Shown in pieces: positions 48,621-60,330 of a stretch of DNA of 64,000 bases (positions within the stretch are counted from its first letter, which is position 1; each line of letters starts with the position of its first letter). Made by a program: the position numbers and the translations under genes. The stretch lies in contig JACDOX010000087.1 in NCBI GenBank assembly GCA_014549065.1, positions 386,181 to 450,180 of the forward strand, read 5' to 3'. The notes beneath the pieces are model-generated. The model was not told where the DNA came from, did not search any database, and saw only the letters and a program-made list of their open reading frames with translations. This DNA comes from Cardinalis cardinalis (lineage: Eukaryota; Chordata; Aves; Passeriformes; Cardinalidae).

Positions 48621-48726
48621 ATTTGAGNTGGTTTGCTTATATTTGTGGATAACCAAAAGCCACAATGCTCNGGTGATAATTCTGGTGTAAGCAGAGGTAA
48701 ATCAGAGGCTGGGGATGGCTTCTGTA

Positions 48727-49118
48727 TGTGGNATTCACATCCTCTGAACAGAGAGAGACCTAATTCTCTCTCCCAGGATTTTTCCTGGGAAGGCAGTGAG
48801 AACTTCAGAGAAGGAGAGAAAACAATTTTTATCTCTATTCACTGCTGCTGTTGTTTTGCACATGTGGAATGTGTTATGGAGATTGCTTACCCAAAGTGAG
48901 TTGTTAATTGGACATGGGTGAAAGTTGTTTTGAGTGACTGGCCAATCACTCAAAGCTGTGTTGTGACTGTCTGGGGACAGTCAAGGGTTTTTCTTTAGTA
49001 CAGTTTAGTATAGTATTAATATANTATTAGTGTAATATAGTTTTAATAGCATTTGTTCAGCATTCTGAATCATGGAGTCAGAGCACATTATTCCCTGGCT
49101 GCTTCTACGATACCTGCA
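48727..49118 (+). mobile_element. Solo LTR of an endogenous retrovirus (songbird ERVK-like group)
   Basis: It starts TGTGGNATTCACATCCTCTG and contains a CTCTCTCCCAGGATTTTTCC motif, GAGAAAACAATTTTTATCTC, and TTGCACATGTGGAATGTG. Next come a CTGGCCAATCACTCAAAGC block, a TAGTATAGTATTAATATA tract, and CATTCTGAATCATGGAGTCA, ending near CGATACCTGCA. The architecture parallels the LTRs at 13408 and 32724, but in plus orientation. I could not fix a target duplication, so the right end is approximate. No retroviral interior adjoins it. Confidence 0.82.
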
Positions 49119-50613
49119 AGTGCTTGGGGGCAAGGATCTTGTTTTGNTGCCTGAGGGTGATGGGGAATGGAAGGAAGATGCTGATGGTGCCTCCAGCAGC
49201 AGAAAGGATGCCCAGGACCAGCTGGAGAAGGTAGGATTTGCACTGCTCACTGTCCACAACCTTCAAGTCCTTCAAGAGAACAGGAGAGTAAGCACTGGCT
49301 TAAATGAAGCAAACAGCACAGTGTGGACTCTTGAACAATAAAGCAATTAAAATTTGGAGGCTGGGAAGGATCATTTCCATTTAGGGCTGCCCAGAGAGCC
49401 TGTGGGGTCTGCTGAGTAGGGGTGGTGGTCAAAGGGGGTGAGGGAGGAAGGGCCAGGAGCAGGAGAGAAGCAGCACTCTTGAGAGGAGTTTGAGGAAAGC
49501 AGAGCAATGTGTGGTATTTGAGGGTCTGGGAAAGAGGGAAGTGAACATTAGGACTATAAAACTCAATGCCTACTAAGAGCTGCCTGCCACAAGTGCTCTG
49601 CAGAGAGCTGTGATGGTTATTTTCCCCGTCTGCTTTTTAATTTATGGTACCAGTAGCAGGAAGGCAATGCCCANAGTCTAATGCAAAATAAAACAGAGCA
49701 GTTTTTGATTGCNCTGCACAGTCAAGTGGAAAAACGAGATAAGTGGGACTCCAGTTTAAGGCCCATCTGAGCCAAGCCCAAGAGGAGCCTGGCTCCAGGT
49801 TGTGTGGTGGAGCCATTGGGGCTGCCTTCAGGGGGGNAGCTGAGTGAGGTCGCTCAGCAGCCTCCAACAAGGATGCTGATCAGGAGAAGTGAAATTTTTG
49901 TAGACTTTAGAGTGGCTGTGCCGCTTTGAATGCATCTTACATGTCTGAAGTTCAGCTGCTTATGATGGGCAGAGTCCTCCAGCCTGGCCTTACAAGATCT
50001 GCTGGGGTTCATATAAGATTAATGGTGCTGCTGTCAGAGGTATTACCTAGGCAAAGCAAAATTGGCAGATGGAATACTGGATTCTTTTAGAAAGGTTGGT
50101 AGGAAAAAAAAAATAAATTGTGTTTTTTTCCTTCCTCCAGGACTGAATTAGTCAGGATGCCTGGGAAATCAAACTGAGTCACGGTGTTTACTCTCTGTGA
50201 AAAGTAATGCTCTCTTTTCCCCTCCCTGGGGTTATGTTTTTACAAAGGGCAGTGCGTGAGCATTNCTCGATCCTTTGGCACCTCCTGGGCTTGGGGGCGT
50301 GGGAATGTGCCAGCAGGAATGGGCTAGAGGAGGTGGGGGCCGTTCTCCCCTCTGATGGCCTCCCATTGTGCTGCACCCTTGGCATCCAAGTGGGGAAAGA
50401 AGGATGGGAAGAGAAACTGCTGGCTGTGGCAGCTCCCTTTAGACTCAGAGTAACGTGCTTTATTTATTGGTTTTGCTGAAGAAATGATCAAAAACAGAAG
50501 GCAAAGAAATACCATCTTCCAGAAAGCTAGAGATGCTTGTGTGTGTCACTGGAAACCAGTTGTGCTTTTGAAGAGGCTTCCAGCAGGAGTACCCAGTCAC
50601 CCACCCACCTTTT
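49119..50613. other. Single-copy non-coding stretch
   Basis: No gene is recognised. A purine-rich segment at 49360-49560 and moderate GC elsewhere keep several frames open by chance. There is no recognisable transposon. Confidence 0.5.
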
Positions 50614-50748
50614 GGTATTCTGGAGAGTGGCAGCACATCCCTGTTCATGAGGCATTCTGGTATTCTGGAGAGTGGCAGCACATCCCTGTTGATGAGGCAT
50701 TCTGGTATTCTGGAGAGTGGCAGCACATCCCTGTTGATGAGGCAGCGC
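50614..50748. repeat. 45-bp minisatellite, three units
   Basis: Three tandem units (50614-50658, 50659-50703, 50704-50748) each begin GGTATTCTGGAGAGTGGCAG. The first two differ by one base (CTGTTCATGA versus CTGTTGATGA), and the third diverges in its last few bases. Because 45 is a multiple of three, the repeat is open in several frames (for example WYSGEWQHIPVDEAF per unit on plus). That openness is a by-product of the period and not evidence for a protein. Confidence 0.95.
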
Positions 50749-53700
50749 TGCATTGAGGTCTGAAACCTTGCTCAGACATGAACAATTTGTTTTGGAAGTT
50801 GACAAGCACCAGCAACCCCTGGGGAATTGTGTTAAATTCATGATTGAGAGGTGGCATCAGAACTGGAGTTTTGGAAGGATTTCTTTGTAAGAAAAGTGGT
50901 ACAANTGCAAAGTAAATTAAGTCAGAGCAAAGGGGAAGGTGCCCTGGCAAGGACTGGATGATTTGTGAATCTCTGACTCCCAAAACATTCTGGGATCACC
51001 AGCCCCTGGAGAGAAACAGGGTGGTGTGCATGGAGGGCTTCTGACCACCATGAGCACTNGTAGGTGAGCCATGTGCTCTCCCTGCAGGAATCTTCCTCTG
51101 TCCCCAGGTTAAACTGGTACCAAGCTCACCTTGGCCTCTCTCATGTTGTGCAATGTTNATTTAGTCTATGGAGAAATTCACAGAAACAAAATGTTCTGTT
51201 NTGCCTGAATTCTCTCTGAAAAAGTNATCCCTTCTTCTTTGGCAAGCCAGCTTGCAGAGATGCTGAATCCCAGGCGGTGTGAGGCAGGTATTCCCCAGAG
51301 ATTTACACTTTGAGTATCAATCCTGTTGTNAGCACCCAACTGCAGAGAAACCTGAACACATTATGCAACTGCTGACCTTGATCAGGTTCAAAATNATCTT
51401 AAACGTTAATCAGTAGCAAGCACCACTTTTATTGTGGGAAGTATTTTATGTGGCATTCAAGCATGATTGCTGTAGTCTGGGGTCTGCCTTTGACTTTTTT
51501 ATGCTTCAAGTTTTCCCACTTAATTTATCAAAATGACACGCAGNTCTGGGGGGCAGCTTTGTGGTATATGATTGACTAAATAATGCTCTGCATTTCTGAA
51601 AGGCTTTTAAAGCTACTGCTTTCACACCAGGTATATTTGTTGTTCCAATGCAGGTCACTTCCTCTCCTAGTTGTGCTATCCTCCAAGCAGAGCCTGGTAG
51701 AAACAGTTTCTGATGACAGAAAGTGGATTGCAGGGTTGGACAGTGTCTGAAAAAGGTTGTTTTCTTACCCAAATGCTACTGAGCCAGTTGTTCAGTTTCC
51801 TTTTGACACACACATCCATTAAGAGATTAAATGGTGAATTTTGGTAAGAGGTTTGGAGGCAGCCATCATTTTGTGAAGTGGCTGCTGGCATTGTAATATT
51901 CTTTTCACTCAATCTGAAATTCACCCATTGCTTTCAGGAGAAAATGAAAAAAACTTTTTAGACCTTTTAAGTATCACTCATGGCACAGTAGTGTTAATTG
52001 TTGTCAGTTCCTGGCTGCTAATGAAAGAACATGAAATNTGAGTGTGCTATATCTTTGTTATTTCAGAACAGTGGAGGAAGGGCTGAAGAGGAGATGGAGC
52101 CTGGGTGGTTCTGATTAGCGCAGCAAAGCGAGGACACTGATGCTGTTTCANGATGGGGCTCATTTCTTTTCTTTCCAGGGAACATTGGCATTTCTAGTTC
52201 ATTAAGTTCCAAAATAGGATTTTAGGCAGAAATTCCAGTTTTTGACAAGTCATTTGTCTTTACACCTAGGAAAAGACCGTTTTCTTTTTGTATTAGGGAA
52301 TTTGGCAGGAGTATATTCTCCTTCCCCAGTCATTCATGGTTGTTGCTGTACTTTGCTATGTGATGATACAGTTGTATGTAGGGATTTCTTCCTTCCNAAC
52401 TTATTTTCTAATCTTTTTCTGGCAGCACACCTCAAAAGAGAGTGTTACTCCTTTCAGTCCTTACCTAACCCTTGGCACGTTCCTGAAATAATCAAAGTCA
52501 GAGAAGAGGCATCTCAGTAACAAAAGAAGANGCATCTCAGGAATAAAGTAGATTTTATTGGGGGAAGAAAGTGGAGAACGGGTTCAACGATGTGGAGAAG
52601 TGGAATTGCCTGAGCCACAGATTATTTTTGTCTCTGAGGTAAAACTCAGAGCCTGGCTTAGGTCACGTTGTGTGATCTGTTGGCCAGCACTGGCTGCAAA
52701 ACTTGGGAGGTCGACACAGCTTGATGACTGGGTGAACAGCTGTATTACTGTAACNATTTCTATTTTAGAGAAGCTAATGAAGCAGTTGTGAAGGCCTGAG
52801 AACAAGGTTGAGAGGAGAGGCTGTTCAGGGAAAGCAATACACTGAACAATAAAGGAGCTCAGGGTATAGGGACACGCTGCTTTCAAACCTGACCCAGAGC
52901 TGGGATGAAGTGCTGGGAGTGCTTGGCACTGGAACGTGNTTGTTTCACTTTGGAGGTCTGTGGTCGTGGCTGAGGCCACTTGGAAGTGAGACAAGGTGAT
53001 GCAATACCATCCCTGCCTGGGTGAGTACGCCCCTCCCGTGTTCTGGAGCCTCAGCACATGTACAAACCCAGAGCTGCTGTCACTTTCAAACAAATAGACT
53101 TATTAAAGGCAACAGAAAAATACAAGCTCAGAAGGAATTGTGGGAGTAGCTCTTGCAGCCAGTGCATGGAGATGTAAGCTGGCTCCAGTTGACATCAATA
53201 GGAGGGGTGTAGTAATTCTTTTCATCCCTTCTCTTAATTGCAGATGCTTTTTACAAATCTCTCGAGAGTGACATCTGGTCCTGGTAGGAGGCTCTAAAAT
53301 TGTAGGTTTTCTTTACTGCCACTGTGCACTCTGTGGAGTCTGCTGAATCTTGCTTGCCTAGTTGCAAATGGGAGGTTTTAATTCAGTGAGTGTGGGATTG
53401 GTGATGAAATCAGNGGAGCTGTACCTCGCAATAATCACACAAATGTCTCTGACCACTTTCCAGCAAACTTTTCAATGTCTGCGCCTGTTGTAAGTCTAAA
53501 AGTCAGTGCCCTGTGACATGCTCCACTTNGGCTCCTGTGGCATTTGCACTGTCTGCAGCTGCTGTGGCAGATTAGATTGTGTGTGACTCAAGCAGGGAGT
53601 GGGGCTGATCTGACAATAAATGTGTATTTTAAGTGTAGCTGTTGCGTTGCATTAACGTTGTTTATCTTGCGATGGTTGCCGTGCTTGGCACATGATGTGG

Positions 53701-53900
53701 GGGATATTAATGATGTGGAAAAAGGCAGGGCTTTTGGAGGGGCTCTGCTGCTGCTAAGTCATGTGGAGTGGAATTGGAGTAGTATCTGTCTGCTGATAAA
53801 ATAAAGGCAGCTAATTGCCAGCACTTCTGTTTTCTTAGTCTTTCTTACTTATGAAAGACTTTTCTCAGCTTGGTTAATGTATTCCTTCCAGGAACACGTG

Positions 53901-53934
53901 TGCTTTCACACACAAGGTAACTTGTGTGAAAGCA
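53901..53934. other. Short inverted repeat (hairpin)
   Basis: TGCTTTCACAC...AAG and CTT...GTGTGAAAGCA pair as a stem of about 14 bp, with a two-base AC bulge on the left arm and a GTAA loop. It is too short for a typical microRNA precursor and has no U-tail. It may be a chance palindrome or a protein-binding inverted repeat. Confidence 0.6.
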
Positions 53935-56484
53935 TTTGCAAGATTAATTTTCACTTTCTCCCCCAATACTCCTGAGAGTCAAAACAACCACGTACATTCC
54001 CATTATTTTTTTGGGCTATATTTGCCCATTGGGCTCTTCCTGAGATGCAGAAGCTGGAGATAAACCATGCAGCACGTTGTACCAAGTTAGCCTCTTCCCA
54101 CGTACAAGGCCCATTAGGAAATTTTCAGCTATCATTTATTGAGACAGGAGATATATTCTCCTTTTGCAATAATTTATTGGCCAATTTNTAAAAGTTGCTA
54201 GTTAAATTAGTTGGAGTGGGAGGACTGAAAAATGGGGGTGAACAAGCAGCCAACTGAAGAGCCAGCCCTTCTTGCATGAGCCGTGGTCCATACCATTTTC
54301 CAAGCAGGTACATTAGTGAGAGTCAGTTATTTCTGTTGGTTTCCTTCCATCTTGTTGGAAGCCACATGGTTCCTGTTCCACTCCACGCACTCTGATGAGA
54401 CTCCNGAATCATCTGCTAGTTAAATAAAAATTTTGAAGTCAGTTAATGTTTTAATGCAGAGGATTTGTAAGCTTGGGTTTGGAATCTCTTTAGAGGGATA
54501 CATTTAAATAAGGTAAAGAAATATTATGGATAGATGTGTGCTGTTATGTGGAAGTCCATTTCTGTGGAAATCACCTGGCATTGTTAGCTATCTTCCTCAA
54601 AGATTCATGCCAAGGTTCTGTTATTTGTTAGGTATTTTCCTTTTATTTAGAAAAAAAAAGGATTATAAGATTTTTGCCAGCCTGTATCACATTTAAGTCT
54701 GTTAAATCCCCTGTATCTCTTACAGACAGGATACCAGAGGCTTGGAGGAAAGTGTTAAACCTGTGAAGCTGACGTAAAAGATAATATGGCCACAGGCTTC
54801 ACCCTGAGCTCTAATAGTGAGAGACTGCCTCTCCCAGCAAGGTTTACAGTTTAATATCGCTCCCNAGACGTGCTGTCATTAACTGTGACTTTGGAACCAA
54901 ATCCTGGGTCTTGTTCCATCTTAGGGACACTCTGAGGGCTTACAGTGTTTATAGTCTGGAAACCAGAAGTTTCATGGTATCATGGAGATTGCAGTTCCTT
55001 CAGTGCATTAATTCTCCTGCTCTGTCAGCTGCAGTGAGACGAGGCAGAGCTCCTTCACTTGTGCTGNGCTGCTGCTCTGTGAAACACCACAAAAACCGAG
55101 TGCAGCTGCTCAGGATTGCTAAACTTGGGGAAAAAATTACACTACTTTTAATAGATCCCACTTAATTTGTTTCTGGGGGATGCAAGGTTTTGTCAGCTCC
55201 TTCTATTACCTGTCAGTGCCATAAAAAATGTTGACTCCTTGGTAGTCCTTCCTTTAGATTTTCTTCATAACAACCTGTGTACATTTTGTCCACTGCTGAC
55301 CCACTGCAGTCACCAAAGAATGTAAGAAGAGTCACAGAGCTCTGTGGAGTGGTGTTTTCTGTGTTTGTGGAGCCCACACTGCAAACCTCCTGTCTCTAAT
55401 TAATGTTTATGAGTGCAATAAGAGTAAGAGCGAGGATGGAGTCATTTTGGAGGGTAAACCAGTTTTGAAGTTGTGAAGACAACTTGCTAGGAAGCAAAAG
55501 CTTAAATGACTTGAAAGTAGAGTTTAAGCTTCCNCCTGTTGTGGTTTGAGGACTTCTCTTGGGGAGGTAGCAGCCTCAATTGATGGTATCCCTCATTCTT
55601 CCTCTCCCTTGGAGAAGCTGTGCTTGTCCCTGAGTGTTGTGGTCTGTACTTCTGGGTCTAAGTCAAAACTGAAATTCAATTTACAGCCCCAAAGTAACTG
55701 AGTNGGAGAGGCTGAAAAGCAAACCCTGGGTAGAGCCAAATGGGAGTGTTGCATGTGGGATGTGGAGTTCTGCAGTGTTTAGTAATAATGTAAGAGGATG
55801 AAAATTAAAAGTAAGCAACTTGTGTAGGCTAGCACCTGTGACAGCTGCAGTTTTGCTCTGGTCATGAGATGATCCCTGTGTAACAGGCCTTAACTCCAGT
55901 TTCTAATTCTGTAATTCCTGAGCAATTGTAGCTGTCAGGGGAGCTCAGTGTAAGCTGTTGCATAAAGCCTGGTAACATGGCTGGCACAGACAGTGACAAT
56001 GGATGCTGGAAGCCTCAGGGATGTCTGACTGTGGCATCCTGTATTTATATCTGCCTCAAACCTCTTATTAACCTTCCCATAATGGATCTTCTGCCTTTCT
56101 TGCTCAGGAATGCACTTGGGCTGCTGCTCAGCTCTGGGAGTATTTGCAAATCCAGCTGAGCCCTGTGGGAATTAACTCTTGCTGAACTGTGTGNCCAGCT
56201 GAGACCTGGATTCAAGGGCCACTCTTTTTGATCCAGAAGTTTCTCTTCTATGGTCAGCTGTTGTGATGTGATGTCTGTGACTCCCACCCACAGCAAATGC
56301 CCTTTATCCCACTATTGGTGCACCAGACTCTGCCCTTTCTCCCAGCTCAAAGAGGCTGTGGCCACCTGAGAAAAANATTTTCTTTAGTCTTGGGTCTTAC
56401 TGGCACCAGTGAGGAGCCCTGCATGAAAGACTTGGCCACAAACTTGCTTTTGGCTGCCCTCTGTGAAAATTTAAATTTATGTAT

Positions 56485-56680
56485 TTTACAAAAAAAAAAG
56501 TTCATTTTTATTACTCACATATTTATATTATAGATTATTAGTTATATTTATTATATGTATGTTTGTTTTGTATACATATATATTTATATGTTTATACATA
56601 CATGCTTTGCACATGTATTGATTTGCACATACTCATCTGCATAAACATACATATATAAATACATATATATTGTTACTGTT
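56485..56680. repeat. AT-rich low-complexity region
   Basis: Runs of TATATTTATAT, ACATACATATATAAATAC and similar words after an A tract at 56490-56499. It is low complexity with no element recognised. Confidence 0.75.
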
Positions 56681-57535
56681 TGGTAAACAGCATTTCCTCC
56701 TTATATTTCTGTGCACAAGGACAAGAAATGTCTACTTCAGGAGGTAACTACCTGAAGAGAACTAATATACATAGGCCATAAATTATATTAAAAANTGTTT
56801 GTTGTTAAACTGTGATAAACTTAGCCACAGGGAAGCAGCTGGCACTTTATTGCAACGAGTTCCTTTGTGTTCCCCTTAAGCTCCAGCCAGACAACGGCAC
56901 ATTTATAACTTTTTAAAAATTAAATGTAGAATAGAAAGAGCCATGTTGGATTTGAGATGTGAGGTGTTCTGGTGGGATTGCTCCAAAGTCACACAGCTGG
57001 TTATGCACCCAGTGGAAGCCTTTCTTCCGCCTTTTGTCGCTGATGAAACTGGGGGCAGTGGTAGGAATGAAAGCAGAACTTGAGGAATCCTTTTTTTGGT
57101 CTCTAGCTTTGCCATCTATCAGCAATTAAATAGAAAATAAACCCCAGCAAATGAAACCAACCTCGAACTACACATTTGCTATGGAATAACTTCATGGACA
57201 GGTTTTTCTCTCCTTTTGGAGAAAAGGCACTCAGTTTGGAGTCTCAAGGCTCAAGTAATTTTTCTCTGCAGTGAGAAATGGGCAGTGCAGTAACCTTCTG
57301 AACATTTGGGTAACACCAGTTCTGTGTCAGGAAGCCATATAGCTGAAATGGTTTGGCCCAAGCACCTGGAGTCAGAGTGCATTCAAAATGTGCTTGGTCA
57401 CAACTCACCTTTTATAGGGGTGTAAGAGGAATGGAGCTCCCTCAGAAGGGTTTTAAAGGCTGGTGGAGTGAGTTACTGACAAATTGTCTTGGTGCTACTG
57501 AGGCAAGNCTGGAAAGCATCTCTGGAAGGATTGAG

Positions 57536-58030
57536 TGTCCTGGCTTCAGCTGGGATGGGGTTCATCCTCTTAGTTGCTGGTACAGTGCTGTGTTTTGGAT
57601 TTAGGGTGAGAGTAACTCATCCTAAAACTGACACTTCAGTTGTTGCTGAGCAGTTCCTGCATGAAGTCAAGGTCTTTCCAGCTGCTCCTGCTGCATGGGG
57701 GGAACACAGAGCTGGAAGGAGACAAGGACAGCTGACCCAANGGATATCCCNCACCATATGGAATAAAGTGTATAAACCAGGAGGAGAGCTGGCCAAGGCT
57801 GCTGCTTGGGCATTGGTCAGCACGTGNTGGACATCTGCATTGTGCAACATTTCTTTTGTATATTATTATTTTATCTTTATTATTATTATTTTCTGGGTCC
57901 TATTAAACTGTCTTTATCTCAGCCTGTGAATTTTATCTTTTTCCCCCCAGTTCTCTGTGGCATGCCACTGTGGGCAGAGTGGGTGAGCAGCTGTGTGGTA
58001 TTTCACTACCTGCCAGCTGCAAGGGTCAGT
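57536..58030 (+). mobile_element. Solo LTR, ERVL-type family widespread in birds
   Basis: The left end TGTCCTGGCTTCAGCTGGGA follows ATTGAG. It then shows GTGCTGTGTTTTGGATTT, TCAGTTGTTGCTGAGCAGT, ACAGCTGACCCAA, GATATCCCNCACCATATG and a TATA box (TATAAA at 57771-57776). A poly(A) signal ATTAAA (57902-57907) precedes CTGTCTTTATCTCAGCC, and a diverged right part includes GAGCAGCTGTGTGGTATTTC. These landmarks, in order, match an avian ERVL LTR I recognise. The right end is degraded, so 58030 is approximate and no target duplication was found. An internal (TTA)n stretch lies at about 57861-57890. No retroviral interior adjoins it. Confidence 0.88.
57771..57776 (+). promoter_or_regulatory. TATA box within the ERVL LTR
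   Basis: TATAAA follows the CACCATATG element and lies about 130 bp upstream of the ATTAAA signal, the arrangement expected of the LTR promoter. Present-day activity is unknown. Confidence 0.5.
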
Positions 58031-58794
58031 GACTCTGTCCTNAAGTGTAGTTGCACCTTGACCTGCTGTGAATGAACTCCTGGCTGTGGATGGGGAAGTG
58101 TGGTGTAGGAAGGGTTANCCTGAAGGCATGTTTAAGGACAATCAGCATGAGCAGTGAATTGAGGGTTTCCATACTANGAGGCAGCATTGCATTTTCTTTG
58201 AACAACAGCTGGGATGGTGGTGGTAGGAGTGTTTCTATTTGGAAAAATATGAGCTGTCACCTGATGGGGAACAGAAGGCTGTCCAGTTTTCTCCTCAGTT
58301 CTAGCAAACTGTTGNCTTGTGTAATCCCTTCTGCAAAATTTACTGTGCCTTGCTCTAGAGTGCTAGGTTGCCACTTTTGTTTTTCCTCTTGCTCTGGGTT
58401 AAGAAACTCTCATTGCCAATATGAATCTGCTCATTGCCTACATTGCTCTCACTCTGGTGCCAACATTGTATTTGACAGGTTCAGTTTGGGGGGTTTTGTT
58501 TCTTTGTTTAGTGGAAATGTATTNGATCTCTTTGGTAATGTCTATGTAGGAAACAACTAAATGCCCTGTTAAACTCTACTTTCTNAATCCAAATAAGTTC
58601 CTGAGTCTACCTGCAGAACATGGGCTCAGTGTTTACTCTGCATACCTGTAGCTCAGCTTCTTTCTGCTTGAAACCATCTCTGTGAAGGAAATTCTGTGGC
58701 TCCCTCATCAGGCACTAACACAGGTCTTNCTCCATCTCTGCAGAGACCCTGCTTGCAAAACTGCCCAGCTGCCTCATGGTATTTTCAGGAAAAA

Positions 58795-58925
58795 AATCAA
58801 CAAAACCCAGCCAGCTGACCAAAACAAAAAAAACCCCTCCGCAACAACAAAATCCCCAAACCAGAACAAAACCAAAAAACCCCCAAACAAGCAACATCCT
58901 CAAAACAAACAAAAAACCTCCAAGC
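58795..58925. repeat. A/C-rich low-complexity region
   Basis: Irregular AACAAAAC, AACCCC and CAAACAAAC words on the plus strand (T/G-rich on minus). It is simple sequence that keeps several frames open, with no protein signal. Confidence 0.85.
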
Positions 58926-59319
58926 AACCCTTGCTGCTTCACTTCTTCCTTGCAATTTTGTCTTTGCTTTCTCGCTGTGCTCTCTTCTGCAGCAAATTTA
59001 CTCCTCCGATCAATTTCTAATCTCCTGCGTTGTTTTTCACTTTTTGGTTTTTTGGTGCCATAGATGTATTTTTCTTGTGTGAAATCTGCACATTAGTGCC
59101 TGTGGGTCTTGAACTGTCCATGCTGCCTCTCTGCTGTTACAGCCTTATTCCCTCTGGCTGAACTCCAGCACCTTTCCCAACAACTCCTCTAGTCTTTGTA
59201 CCATTTTGATGCCACTCTTCAAGGTGTACTTTGTGCATCATTTCTGTCAGATATTTACTCAGTGTGCATCCTATAGATCCCATATACTTTTATGTTTGTT
59301 GTAATTCTCAAATGCTTCN

Positions 59320-59850
59320 TCAATGCTGTAATCTTCTTTTCTCCTGTAGCGCTTGCTTATAGTCAGAGAGAATTTGAGCAAAATCATCAGATCTGTTTCC
59401 CTTAAGAAAATGTCCTGTTTTGATTTCTGAAGAATCAAAACTTCTTGGGCCTAAGCCCTGTTTTTCTTGCCCTCCTGTTTCACCAGTTAAACTCATCTCT
59501 CTGCTGTAGCAAAGGCAGGAGGGTGCCTTCACCTTCCACTCTTGATGTGCAGCCACCACCTGAATGCCATCTTCAAGCAGCAGGACAGCCAACCAGGCAG
59601 GAACNTGCTGATGTTCATCCACACCAAAGGAATACAGAACAGCAAAGGAACAAATTCCAGGGAAGCTCCCTTGGTGATTTTGTTGTTGTTGTTCTCTGCT
59701 TTTTAACTTCTCAGCAGGGATAGAGGCTTTTTGCATTCCTGCCTGGAAGCTGACAAACCCACACTGGTAGCTCAGTTTTGTGTTTNAGAGCCCCTCTGAG
59801 CTGGAGAGGAGCCCTACAAATCTTGCAGATACCATCCTGGAGGCAGACAC
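59320..59850 (-). other. 176-codon open frame, unrecognised, probably not a gene
   Basis: The frame starts with ATG, contains two N codons and reads into DDFAQILSDYKQALQEKRR at its C-terminus. An alternative frame continues the coding-like character beyond the stop. No signal peptide, known motif or family is visible and no promoter is evident. It could be chance or a decayed exon or retrocopy. Confidence 0.12.
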
Positions 59851-60330
59851 AGCTCTGTGTCTGAATTGATTTCAAACTGCTGTCCGTAATCTGGATAATA
59901 ATCTACTATTCACAATTAGATGTAGTTCCAATTTCTTGAATGCTCAAGCAATNATTTTCTTTGGTAATTGAGTTCCCCCTAGAATTCCTTCATTCTGATC
60001 TCCTGCTCAGAAAACAAAGCATATTAATTTGAAAAGCTGCATCAGTGCCTGCCCAGGACAATGGCAGCAGAATAATTGCATGGAAATCTCTTACAACAGG
60101 TTTATTTTCATCTAATAAAGTTTTCCCTGGTGGTTATGCTCCATGCCATGAATGTGATACAAGCTCTAAGGTCTGCATGTGTGTGCTTGCATGGGCAACT
60201 GGGTTTAAGCCTAACATTCCAAGATATCTTTGTTATATTTTTTTTGTAAGATCAATTTTTAAAGTATTTACCATTCTGCCTTTCTTTTCATGATGAATTT
60301 TGGGTAAGGGAAGGAGTCTGAGAGGAGAAG

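Larger units (their letters stand above)
50749..57535. other. Long single-copy stretch, no gene recognised
   Basis: No gene is identified. 53600-53820 is non-repetitive with unusual CpG-containing words (GTTGCGTTGCATTAACG, TTGCGATGGTTGCCG) and looks like a conserved non-coding element. A near-perfect short hairpin lies at 53901-53934. 56480-56680 is AT-rich simple-like sequence. 52540-52570 has an AATAAAGTAGATTTTATT segment that might belong to an unidentified old LTR. Confidence 0.5.
58031..60330. other. Non-coding stretch with a low-complexity block and an unexplained open frame
   Basis: 58795-58925 is an A/C-rich low-complexity block. The minus-strand frame 59320-59850 (176 codons, two N codons) is among the longest in the window. 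Another minus-strand frame just beyond its end reads YRRKEDYSI then EAFENYNKHKSIWDL, suggesting a possible frameshifted coding relic, but no family is recognised. Nothing else can be assigned. Confidence 0.45.

Noticed and set aside
50460..50983. Repetitive proteins on both strands around 50.6 kb
   Set aside because: The openness comes from the 45-bp minisatellite period being divisible by three, not from selection.
52540..52570. Possible LTR poly(A) region
   Set aside because: AATAAA-like and TTTTATT words are present, but no matching ends, duplication or family landmarks were found.
52584..53093. 169-codon minus-strand frame
   Set aside because: It contains N codons and no recognisable motif. 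Two frames are open in the same place.
58682..59063. Lysine/asparagine-rich frame
   Set aside because: It is the translation of an A/C-rich low-complexity tract.
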